This document shows positions 8,887 through 15,798 of a stretch of DNA of 64,000 bases, piece by piece. Origin of the DNA: SB25 sp029560875 (GTDB lineage: Bacteria; Bacteroidota; Bacteroidia; Bacteroidales; Tenuifilaceae); NCBI GenBank assembly GCA_035388225.1, contig DAOOPM010000015.1, positions 1 to 64,000 of the forward strand, given 5' to 3'. The notes below the pieces were generated by a model that saw only the letters and a list, made by a program, of their open reading frames with translations, had not been told where the DNA came from and made no database searches. The first letter of the stretch is position 1. Each line of letters starts with the position of its first letter. Both the position numbers and the translations under genes were made by a program.

Positions 8887-9993
8887 TCACTCACCCCAAA
8901 TTTGAGCGTTTAGTTCAGCAACTCGTTCATGGTTTACAACAAAACCTTTTTCACGGGAGTAAGTGCCACACTCCTCAACAGGGACATACCCATCTTCTCC
9001 TTGCCATTTGGCAATGTATGGGTTGTAGGTACATTTGGATGGCTGAGAATAAATATTCTCGGGGTCTTTTATGTAAACACGGCAATCGGTACACATATGG
9101 CGAAACTCACAGTCCTTGCAAACATCAACTTGGTCTTTTGTTATACTCCATAACTTTTTAAAATCGGGATGCTCCAAAGCTTGCTTCAATGTGGTGTTTT
9201 TTATATTTCCAAATGATTGGGTACAGGATGGGCAGTTTTTGATATAGCCCTGTGCATCTATGGATATTTTTTTGAAAAGACAAGTGTTATAAGAATAAGA
9301 CAATGTAGTTAATCCTATATCAACATAAAAATAACCCAGTTTAACATTCCCACAATTTTGAAACGATTTTATTGGATGAACAAACCTTGTTACCGTTGTT
9401 TGATTGTAATAATTTTTATTATCCTTCTTTGCTGAATGAAAAAATAATGATGTTAATTTTTTATTATTAAAAGCAAACTCCTTTAGAGCTGAATCATTTA
9501 ACCACTCTACCTCTGGCATTAATATCTCCACAGATTCAATTGAACTTGCATTAATTGCATCTAATATAGATAACAAACAATATTTCTCAGGCTTACTATA
9601 AAACCTGAACTGCACCGAATTACATAATAGCGTATCTAATTGATTAATAAATAAAAAAACATCATTTAGAGTTAACTCATCAGCATCAATTATTGAATTA
9701 TCAATAATTGATGGTGTTAGGAAATCCATATTGAAAGATGGAAAACAATCTACATTCTTTTTATTTATTGGAAAGATAATTTCATTTTGTTCTAAAAAGT
9801 CAATAAACTTGTTATATTCTGGGCTAAATTCATCTGCACAAAAAGATTTCTTCTCCAAAACTCCTATTGTATTAATAGGCACAAATAAATATTGTTTTCG
9901 CTGAAGATCCATAACTATTCCATGCAAATAGCCTTTCACAGCAATACAATTAGCAAACTTTGAATAATGTTTTGACTTTTGAAGATTACTCAT
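8887..9993 (-). CDS. gwsS: grasp-with-spasm system SPASM-domain peptide maturase
   Basis: 368 residues. The C-terminal third carries a SPASM-type set of cysteines: C238, C254 and C257 (CPSC), C292 and C295 (CKDC), C301 and C304 (CTDC), and C321, expected to bind auxiliary iron-sulfur clusters. No CxxxCxxC radical-SAM triad is visible in the N-terminal part, so this looks like a SPASM protein without a working radical-SAM centre. The placement next to an ATP-grasp gene and a GG precursor matches the grasp-with-spasm RiPP systems of Bacteroidota. The role may be substrate recognition or a redox step. The stop overlaps the possible GTG of the exporter gene. Confidence 0.85.
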   Translation of the reverse strand: MSNLQKSKHYSKFANCIAVKGYLHGIVMDLQRKQYLFVPINTIGVLEKKSFCADEFSPEYNKFIDFLEQNEIIFPINKKNVDCFPSFNMDFLTPSIIDNSIIDADELTLNDVFLFINQLDTLLCNSVQFRFYSKPEKYCLLSILDAINASSIESVEILMPEVEWLNDSALKEFAFNNKKLTSLFFHSAKKDNKNYYNQTTVTRFVHPIKSFQNCGNVKLGYFYVDIGLTTLSYSYNTCLFKKISIDAQGYIKNCPSCTQSFGNIKNTTLKQALEHPDFKKLWSITKDQVDVCKDCEFRHMCTDCRVYIKDPENIYSQPSKCTYNPYIAKWQGEDGYVPVEECGTYSREKGFVVNHERVAELNAQIWGE

Positions 9994-9995
9994 AT

Positions 9996-10160
9996 TTAGA
10001 AAACAGTAGAAATAATTCGATTATGAGAAATTAAAAATCTTTTAGGATTTTGCACCCTTTTACAGTTAATAAATACAGGAATAATATCCTGACCTTTTAT
10101 AACCTCAGTCCTTTTCAAGCAGAGAGACGGTTGATTTATCTTATTACAATTATGCTTCAT
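9996..10160 (-). CDS. possible 54-residue protein filling the gap between the two maturase genes
   Basis: The ATG (10160-10158) lies inside the last codons of the ATP-grasp gene and the TAA (9998-9996) is two bases before the SPASM gene's ATG, so the frame exactly fills the gap. The product opens MKHNCNKINQ, has three Cys (C5, C14, C33) and is very basic, with no signal peptide and no GG motif. The fit suggests translational coupling, but chance openness of 55 codons in AT-rich DNA cannot be excluded. No family recognised. Confidence 0.4.
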   Translation of the reverse strand: MKHNCNKINQPSLCLKRTEVIKGQDIIPVFINCKRVQNPKRFLISHNRIISTVF

Positions 10161-11136
10161 CTATTGATTGAATTATTTGCAAAGCTATTTCTCTTTCAAT
10201 ATGGTAATTACATGGCTTCGAAACCATATCAATTATACCAATAGGGTTTACTTCAAGGAAAACATATTCTCCATCATTAGTTAGTATTAGATCTATGGAA
10301 CCATTATCCAAACCAGCATTACTCATAAATTGTAACAACTTTTGGGTAATTTCTTCTGGTAATTCAAAAGGAGCAACTCTATATTGGGAATCTAAATCCC
10401 CTGCTCTAAAATCGACACTAGTATCTTGGTATTTTTGCGAAAAAATTGCCATAGAAAAAACCTTATCTTTCAAAATAAACACCCTTAATTCTATCCATTT
10501 ATCAATGTACTCTTGTATTAATTGAGGTGAAGAATAATGAGAGGGTTCAAGTAATTCCTCAGTACTAAGTTTACGAGTAAAAGTGCTATACTCATAGTCC
10601 GTATCAACAAAATCAATAAATTCGCTAACAGGCTTACATATATACTCTTTTGAATCCAACATCTGTTGTCTTAATATCTCAGAATAATTAGAAATACTAG
10701 TTTGGGGTATTTTTAAACCACACGCCCTTGCTATTTCTAGGTTGATTATCTTATTGCTAATTGATTTGTGTAAATTTCCAATATGTGGTTTTAACTCAAA
10801 TTTATTAATTATGTAATTTCTTATTGGATACCACTCGTTTTTATGAAACCACAATAACTTATCAAGATTTGAATTTAACTCGAAGTCTATTGATGGTAAA
10901 ATATCAAAAGAAAAAAGCCCCCTCCTATACCAATAAAAACAGACTTCCTCAATATTAAAAACACGATCGTTTGCACAAAGAATTATCTCACTTTTTGGGG
11001 AACCAATACTTATGTGTTTTACATAGATAGGTGTCCCGTCATTAATTCTTAGCACATCTTTATAACCAAAACTATATAACCAATCAATAACTCTATCGGT
11101 GGTAATATCTAATGTTTCGCTCAAAACTAATATCAT
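10150..11136 (-). CDS. gwsG: grasp-with-spasm system ATP-grasp peptide maturase
   Basis: A 328-residue ATP-grasp ligase of the RimK/MvdD-like group that modifies peptides. Visible features are a pre-ATP-grasp N-domain, the NKIINLEIARACGL segment at the start of the ATP-grasp part, the KWIELRVFILKD strand, and DLILTNDGEYVFLEVNP with the Glu and Asn that hold magnesium. In graspetide pathways such enzymes form ester or amide links between Thr/Ser/Lys and Asp/Glu side chains of the precursor. The neighbours (GG precursor, SPASM partner, C39 exporter) fit this role. The crosslink type is inferred, not shown. Confidence 0.88.
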   Translation of the reverse strand: MILVLSETLDITTDRVIDWLYSFGYKDVLRINDGTPIYVKHISIGSPKSEIILCANDRVFNIEEVCFYWYRRGLFSFDILPSIDFELNSNLDKLLWFHKNEWYPIRNYIINKFELKPHIGNLHKSISNKIINLEIARACGLKIPQTSISNYSEILRQQMLDSKEYICKPVSEFIDFVDTDYEYSTFTRKLSTEELLEPSHYSSPQLIQEYIDKWIELRVFILKDKVFSMAIFSQKYQDTSVDFRAGDLDSQYRVAPFELPEEITQKLLQFMSNAGLDNGSIDLILTNDGEYVFLEVNPIGIIDMVSKPCNYHIEREIALQIIQSIDEA

Positions 11137-11174
11137 TTACAGCGGAATAATTTGGAATGATTAACAATTTCATG

Positions 11175-12332
11175 CTATTTCTTTTTTAGATTTTTCATAT
11201 ATTTTGTAGAATTTTTCATCTGAGCATGGTTAAGATTTGCAGGATCATAATTTAAAATAAAACTGGATAACTCCTTATTCTCATAAGAAAATTGTATTTT
11301 CTCCCTAATTGGCCTTGCAACATCAAAATAATCATAAACAGTATTACAAGTATCACAATTCAGCATAGCCTCCTTCATTTCCCTAACCGAAACCTGACCG
11401 TACCATGTCCCCTCTACATTAGCAGATGATAGCGTATCAATCTCAAACAAACCTATAGATCTTCGCTTTAAGTTTATATCCTCAACAGTTGAACTACTGC
11501 CCAAACTTAAATCGATATAAGTAATCTCTTTATCGAAATCGAAAGTAATTCCAAGAAAACCATAAGGGCTACTATCAAATCGATACATTATATCAACAAA
11601 GATTGATGGAGGTAATTTCCCTTCAACAATTGCATTATATAATAATTCTTCATATTTTTTATCAATAACCATATTAGAATATGGCTTGGTAATAGATAAA
11701 TCGGGATCATTCTCCAAAATCTGAGACATATAAAAGAAATGCCTAAGCATACCCATCAAACGATTTGCGTTTACATTCTCTCTGTTTAAGTAGAAATTGG
11801 GGAAACCATGCTTAAACATATAATTGAACAGGTTTACTCCCTGATAGTAGTAAACAGAATCTCGTTTTGCATCACTGCTATCCTGATACTGCTGGTCAAA
11901 CGCTATAGCCCTATTAACCATATCAACGAATGTATGATCAATCGTCTTTTCGTATTCAAAACGTAACCTAGGATAGGTGGCTAAAAAATTACCCCACAAG
12001 GGGTTATTAGTAATACAATTATACTCATTGTATTTATAAAAATCATCAAAAGTGTAGCCTTGAAGAACCAATCGGCGAGCAATACTAATTGCGCTGTCTA
12101 ATTTTTCAACCTTTAAGTAGCAGATACTCAAATTGTGTAAATCCTTGTAAAAAAAGCGCGGATATTCCTTTTGTAATTGTTCATACATAGAAATTGCTTC
12201 CGAATATAGTTGCTTCCGAACAAAAATTTCAATTTTATTGACTGAATTATGATAATTAATAAAACTTTCTTGAGACTGACCAAAAGCATTAAAAGCAAAG
12301 AAACATATCAAAAATAATTGTATCCTTTTCAT
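11175..12332 (-). CDS. secreted TPR-like protein of the RiPP operon
   Basis: 385 residues with an N-terminal signal peptide (MKRIQLFLICFFAFNAFG, cut near residue 18). Residues about 30-110 hold helical pairs resembling tetratricopeptide repeats (YSEAISMYEQLQKEYP, LDSAISIARRLV). The rest is mixed and contains a CDTC motif. Catalytic residues of a known enzyme were not recognised. It lies between the precursor and the ATP-grasp gene on the same strand, 39 bases from the latter, so it is likely a periplasmic or surface component that handles or responds to the exported peptide. Function unknown. Confidence 0.75.
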   Translation of the reverse strand: MKRIQLFLICFFAFNAFGQSQESFINYHNSVNKIEIFVRKQLYSEAISMYEQLQKEYPRFFYKDLHNLSICYLKVEKLDSAISIARRLVLQGYTFDDFYKYNEYNCITNNPLWGNFLATYPRLRFEYEKTIDHTFVDMVNRAIAFDQQYQDSSDAKRDSVYYYQGVNLFNYMFKHGFPNFYLNRENVNANRLMGMLRHFFYMSQILENDPDLSITKPYSNMVIDKKYEELLYNAIVEGKLPPSIFVDIMYRFDSSPYGFLGITFDFDKEITYIDLSLGSSSTVEDINLKRRSIGLFEIDTLSSANVEGTWYGQVSVREMKEAMLNCDTCNTVYDYFDVARPIREKIQFSYENKELSSFILNYDPANLNHAQMKNSTKYMKNLKKK

Positions 12333-12347
12333 ATATTAATTTTTATT

Positions 12348-12377
12348 TAGGGTGTCTAAAAAATCCTAGACACCCTA
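12348..12377 (-). terminator. hairpin between precursor and downstream genes, possible attenuator
   Basis: An 11-base-pair stem (12348-12358 with 12367-12377, AGGGTGTCTA arm) with an 8-base loop lies 16 bases before the TPR-like gene's ATG. On the minus strand it is followed by an A-rich, not T-rich, run, so it looks like a partial terminator or RNA-processing barrier that would leave the short precursor mRNA in excess over the enzyme genes. A T-rich run is present only on the plus-strand side. Confidence 0.6.
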
Positions 12378-12475
12378 TTTTTATTTGTACTCCTATCTTA
12401 GAAGTTTTCAAATATTCAATTCTCAGAGACATAAAAATACTTTACAGACAGCCTCCTTAAATTACTTTGACATCT

Positions 12476-12676
12476 CTAACACTGAGTGTAAACCCATTCA
12501 AAAGAACTTCTACCATTATCATAGAACGTATGCTTATCGTTAACACACATACCGTTGCCATGCTTACCTGAAGTTGTTATAACATCAACAACAGTTGGTA
12601 ATCCTCCTTTTAAAGACTTCATCTCTGCATTTTGAAGTTTAAAATCACCCAAAAGATTTTCATTTAATGTTTTCAT
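12476..12676 (-). CDS. gwsA: RiPP precursor peptide with LKGG leader
   Basis: 66 residues. The leader (1-25) begins MKTLNENLLGDFKL and ends LKGG, the double-glycine site recognised by C39 peptidases. The predicted core is residues 26-66. It is rich in possible crosslink partners: Thr/Ser at 28, 34, 35, 36, 50, 57, 58 and 64; Asp/Glu at 31, 47, 53 and 60; Lys at 38 and 48. It also has C44 and a C-terminal C66. This matches the Bacteroidota GG-leader precursor group found with ATP-grasp/SPASM maturases. First gene of the operon running to the HlyD gene. The mature structure is unknown; the symbol is used by analogy with the named maturases. Confidence 0.88.
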   Translation of the reverse strand: MKTLNENLLGDFKLQNAEMKSLKGGLPTVVDVITTSGKHGNGMCVNDKHTFYDNGRSSFEWVYTQC

Positions 12677-12724
12677 TTTAATCTAGTTTTTAAAATTAAT
12701 AATAAACACAATACATCCTGCGCA

Positions 12725-12759
12725 GTTTACTTTAATGGATTGGTTAATACAAAGTAAAC
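12725..12759 (-). promoter_or_regulatory. inverted repeat in the RiPP promoter region
   Basis: Perfect 9-base arms GTTTACTTT (12725-12733) and AAAGTAAAC (12751-12759) flank a 17-base spacer, 49 bases upstream of the precursor ATG. The minus strand here reads TTACTTTG, one base off the TAnnTTTG -7 box, so the palindrome overlaps a plausible promoter. A candidate operator for the adjacent HTH protein. Confidence 0.4.
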
Positions 12760-12761
12760 GG

Positions 12762-12790
12762 ACAGGTCGGCAGCCACACTTCCGACCTGT
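12762..12790 (-). promoter_or_regulatory. second inverted repeat downstream of the HTH gene
   Basis: 9-base arms ACAGGTCGG (12762-12770) and CCGACCTGT (12782-12790) flank an 11-base loop, 15 bases past the HTH stop. It could end the HTH transcript (though it lacks a T run) or be a second regulator site immediately upstream of the precursor promoter. Confidence 0.45.
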
Positions 12791-12805
12791 GAATGATTTT
12801 GTGTT

Positions 12806-13099
12806 CTATAACATACTTATGGGGGGGGGGGGAAAGTTTGAGGTATCAGTAATTAGGTTATTAGTTTCATCCTCAATAAAGCAAAGGGTAAGCCTACCAG
12901 GGCGAGAATACTTCCAGGTTCTGAGTATAGCATTGTACTCCACGGGTACTTTTATACTCTCTAACTGTTCAAAATAGTTGCGCACGGTGCGTTCGCTCAC
13001 TCCAAGCTTATCGGCAATTTCGGGTGCAGTTCCAGCGTTGCCCTGCTGTAAAAGAAAATCGAGATACTCGATAAGTCGTTTTGATTCAATAAAATTCAT
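12806..13099 (-). CDS. small HTH regulator with homopolymer tract, upstream of RiPP operon
   Basis: 97 residues. Residues about 4-50 form a winged-helix or HTH_11-like domain (GTAPEIADKLGVSERTVRNYFEQL), with a short wing (VEYNAILRTWKYSR). Short proteins of this build are often found next to Bacteroidota RiPP loci. The C-terminal tail contains four prolines encoded by an uninterrupted run of 12 C (12 G on the plus strand, 12821-12832), a tract prone to slippage. Loss of one base would end the protein right after the prolines, and gain of one would lengthen the tail by about 20 residues; the DNA-binding part would stay unchanged. Confidence 0.78.
   Translation of the reverse strand: MNFIESKRLIEYLDFLLQQGNAGTAPEIADKLGVSERTVRNYFEQLESIKVPVEYNAILRTWKYSRPGRLTLCFIEDETNNLITDTSNFPPPPISML
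12821..12832. repeat. 12-base poly-G tract
   Basis: Twelve consecutive G on the plus strand inside the 3-prime end of the HTH gene and about 145 bases upstream of the precursor ATG. Tracts of this length are unstable and may act as a contingency locus, or may be a sequencing-length ambiguity. Confidence 0.9.
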
Positions 13100-13184
13100 A
13101 TCAACTAAACATAAGATTAATGAGGGAATTTTACCTCGTTCTTATGTTTAATACCGATAGGGGTGGAATGGTTACCTATGTTTT

Positions 13185-13233
13185 GAAAAATAATAGAACA
13201 CAGATGACACGGATTAGACAGGTTTTCACAGAT
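13185..13233. repeat. dispersed intergenic repeat, ACACGGAT type
   Basis: The sequence contains imperfect 9- to 10-base units (ACACAGATG, ACACGGATT, AGACAGGTT, TCACAGATT) in a row. This resembles an intergenic repeat that is common in Bacteroidota genomes. It lies between the HTH gene and the MFS gene. Only one copy is in this window, so the repeat status is from recollection of the family. Confidence 0.45.
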
Positions 13234-14492
13234 TAATTTTCGCTAACTTCTTTTCTAATGATTGGTAATCGTTTGGCATAAATAAGTGCAGCAAGCAGAC
13301 AAAACACACCCGATGCAACCAGAGTAATTTGCACTCCTACCCACGGGCTTATTGAGCCTAGCAGTAAACTGCCCAGAGGCGTAATTCCCATAAAAGACAT
13401 TCCATACAGTGCCACAACGCGTCCACGCTTATCGTCGTCAACAATATGTTGTAGAAGTGTGTTAGTAGCCGCAAACTGGGCTATCATGCCAAAGCCTGTA
13501 AAGAAAATAAGTATAATTGAGAGTATAGGATTGTTTGATAGAGAGAATGCAATCAACCCAAAACTTGCTGCAAACGACGTGTAAAGTATTGATTTTGGAA
13601 TTCCAGAAACACCTTTTTGGGAGGCAAGGTAAAAAGCGCCCAACAGTGCACCGGCTCCCATTGAACCAGTAAGATAACCCAACATTTGCGAATCGCCATG
13701 CAGAATATCCTTTGCAAATACTGGTAAAAAAACCTGAAATGGAAGTCCAAAAAAGCCCATTGCTACTACAAAAAGTATTAAGTACCGAATTGGTTTAAAG
13801 TTAAATGAATATTTAAAACCCTCAACCATTTCGAACATTATAGACCCTCGATGCTTTCCCTTGTTCAAGGGTATAACCTTCATTGCCATTAGCGATCCAA
13901 TAACCGCTAAAAAGCTCACTCCATTAATTAAAAAGCAATACCCTTCGCCAAACCAAGCTATCAGAAATCCACCAACAGTTGGCCCAACAAAACGGGCAGA
14001 ATTAATTAACGTTGAATTCAATGCAATAGCATTGGGTAGTAAATCCTTATTACCAACCATTTCGACAAGAAATGCATGTCGGAAAGGTGTATCGAATGCA
14101 AGAGACATTCCATTCACAATGGATATGGCAATGATATGCCAAATTTCAATTCTGTCAGTAAAGAAAAGAAAAGTCAACAGAAAGGCCATTACCATAGATA
14201 TTGCCTGCGTGGTAATAAGAACTTTGCGTCTATTCAATCTATCAGCAAAAACACCCGCAAAAGGAGTTAAAACTAACGAAGGTATTTGACCAGCAAAACC
14301 AATAACACCTAAAAGGAAAGGAGAGTCTGTTAACCTATATATAAGCCAACCAAGCGCAAGGTTCTGAATAAATGTACCTAGCAACGATACAATTTGACCA
14401 TAAAAGAACAACTTAAAGTTTGGACTTTTCAAGGCACGAAAAGCAAATCCAACTTTCTGAAAATACGAATTTATATCGAGGTATCGAAACAT
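13233..14492 (-). CDS. MFS exporter, DHA3-like
   Basis: 419 residues with about twelve membrane helices. The opening FRALKSPNFKLFFYGQIVSLLGTFIQNLALGW and the loop GVFADRLNRRKVLI (MFS signature A) are typical of the DHA3 group (enterobactin exporter EntS and macrolide exporter relatives). Probable drug or metabolite efflux by proton antiport. Transcribed alone on the minus strand; the ATG at 14492 is the natural start. It could in principle belong to the nearby RiPP locus for self-protection, but the repeat and separate promoter region between them argue against a shared operon. Confidence 0.85.
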   Translation of the reverse strand: MFRYLDINSYFQKVGFAFRALKSPNFKLFFYGQIVSLLGTFIQNLALGWLIYRLTDSPFLLGVIGFAGQIPSLVLTPFAGVFADRLNRRKVLITTQAISMVMAFLLTFLFFTDRIEIWHIIAISIVNGMSLAFDTPFRHAFLVEMVGNKDLLPNAIALNSTLINSARFVGPTVGGFLIAWFGEGYCFLINGVSFLAVIGSLMAMKVIPLNKGKHRGSIMFEMVEGFKYSFNFKPIRYLILFVVAMGFFGLPFQVFLPVFAKDILHGDSQMLGYLTGSMGAGALLGAFYLASQKGVSGIPKSILYTSFAASFGLIAFSLSNNPILSIILIFFTGFGMIAQFAATNTLLQHIVDDDKRGRVVALYGMSFMGITPLGSLLLGSISPWVGVQITLVASGVFCLLAALIYAKRLPIIRKEVSEN

Positions 14493-14687
14493 AACTTCAA
14501 AATCACTGCAAAGCTAATGGATTTTTTCGCAAATCCGAAGAATTTATTTAGCAGTTGGAGTAACAGTACATCCAAAAGTTTAATGTAAAATGACTTTTTT
14601 AAAGAGTTAGGATTTGTACTTTAAGTCGCAATACATCTCTTATAATTTCTTAACAATTTACTAAATACTGATGTTTATTATAATTGT

Positions 14688-14695
14688 TATTTTTG
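14688..14695 (+). promoter_or_regulatory. -7 box upstream of mgsA
   Basis: TATTTTTG matches TAnnTTTG and lies 24 bases before the GTG start of methylglyoxal synthase, giving a very short leader. No clear -33 element was found. Confidence 0.4.
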
Positions 14696-14718
14696 TGATG
14701 AATTAAAATGTTGATAAA

Positions 14719-15183
14719 GTGAATAAGTATAAAACTATTGCCCTTGTGGCACACGATAACCGCAAAGCCGATATGGTTGAGTGGGTGGAATGGAATTGGG
14801 AAAAACTGCTTAAGCATAAATTGATTTGTACAGGCACAACAGGGCGTTTGGTTGAAGAGGCCTTGACTGCTAAAGTTGGAAAACACGCCGAAGATCATTT
14901 ACAACTAACCCGACTTAAATCGGGGCCACTTGGTGGTGACCAGCAACTTGGTGCATATATTTCCGAAGGAAAAATAGATATTCTAATATTCTTCTGGGAT
15001 CCAATGCAAGCACAACCTCACGATGTGGATGTAAAGGCATTGCTTCGTATTGCAACAGTTTACAACATCCCAACTGCAACAAACCGTTCCACTGCCGATT
15101 TTATGATTAGTTCTCCACTAATTGAACAAGAGTACAACCCAAAATTGAAGGATTACAGTAAGTATATTAATAGGAGCATTTAG
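14719..15183 (+). CDS. mgsA: methylglyoxal synthase
   Basis: 154 residues converting dihydroxyacetone phosphate to methylglyoxal and phosphate, a glycolysis bypass. The family signature is complete: VAHDNRK at the start, CTGTTG near residue 38, SGPLGGDQQLGA (phosphate site), the FFWDPMQAQPHDVDVKALLR block containing the catalytic Asp, and ATNRSTADF near the end. The start is a GTG at 14719; the nearby ATG at 14708 runs into a stop after four codons and no in-frame ATG lies upstream. Single gene with a strong terminator behind it. Confidence 0.95.
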   Translation: MNKYKTIALVAHDNRKADMVEWVEWNWEKLLKHKLICTGTTGRLVEEALTAKVGKHAEDHLQLTRLKSGPLGGDQQLGAYISEGKIDILIFFWDPMQAQPHDVDVKALLRIATVYNIPTATNRSTADFMISSPLIEQEYNPKLKDYSKYINRSI

Positions 15184-15239
15184 AGGTAACAAGGGACTTG
15201 AATTGAGTGATAAGTTACAAAAGAACACATTCATATTGT

Positions 15240-15265
15240 AAAGCACCTATTAGGTGCTTTTTTTA
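15240..15265 (+). terminator. intrinsic terminator of mgsA
   Basis: Nine-base arms AAAGCACCT (15240-15248) and AGGTGCTTT (15252-15260), three-base loop, then a continuous T run to 15265. Confidence 0.88.
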
Positions 15266-15313
15266 CTCTCAAAAGTTTGTTATCTTTCTTAAAAATACTG
15301 AAAGTATTGCCTT

Positions 15314-15769
15314 ATGATAAAACACTACAAACTCGACAAAACCTTTGGCCCTGTTGGCACAATTGCTGGGGTAACCATATTTATGGTTGGAATTTATGTT
15401 CTGTTTTATTCCTTTGCAGGCATTGCGTTAATTTTACTAGGAGCATTTGTTGGATTCACGGGAACACTTGTGCATATTGATTTTGATAATAGAAAATTAA
15501 AATTATCGACCAACCTTTTCGGTATTTTTAGCGTTGGAAATTGGATTCCAATTTCATCGGGAATGAAGTTGGGAATTAAAAAAACAAATTTGGCCTGGCG
15601 AACCTATAGCAAAGGGAATAGAACCCTTGACACTGCTGATAAGAACTATAGAATATATCTTTTTGAATCGAAAAAAGAAGTTATACCTCTATTTAAAGCA
15701 GAAACCCTTGAAAAAGTTAATGCTGAAATTGAAAAGTTATCGTTAGGTTTACATATCGAAAAACTATAG
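15314..15769 (+). CDS. hypothetical two-helix membrane protein
   Basis: 151 residues. Two adjacent hydrophobic helices (about 14-33 and 35-53) are followed by a soluble part with beta-rich character (IDFDNRKLKLSTNLFGIFSVGNW). The build recalls small PH-domain-like membrane proteins, but no family can be claimed. It precedes the methyltransferase gene by a short gap on the same strand and may share its transcript. Confidence 0.65.
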   Translation: MIKHYKLDKTFGPVGTIAGVTIFMVGIYVLFYSFAGIALILLGAFVGFTGTLVHIDFDNRKLKLSTNLFGIFSVGNWIPISSGMKLGIKKTNLAWRTYSKGNRTLDTADKNYRIYLFESKKEVIPLFKAETLEKVNAEIEKLSLGLHIEKL

Positions 15770-15798
15770 ATTTATTGTTAAATGTATTTCATCATTTA

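Noticed and set aside
12735..12977. A plus-strand frame opposite the HTH gene
   Set aside because: It is antisense to a well-supported HTH gene and runs through the G tract.
13233..14492. Counting the MFS exporter as the immunity gene of the peptide cluster
   Set aside because: A repeat and the separate HTH unit lie between them, and its family is general efflux.
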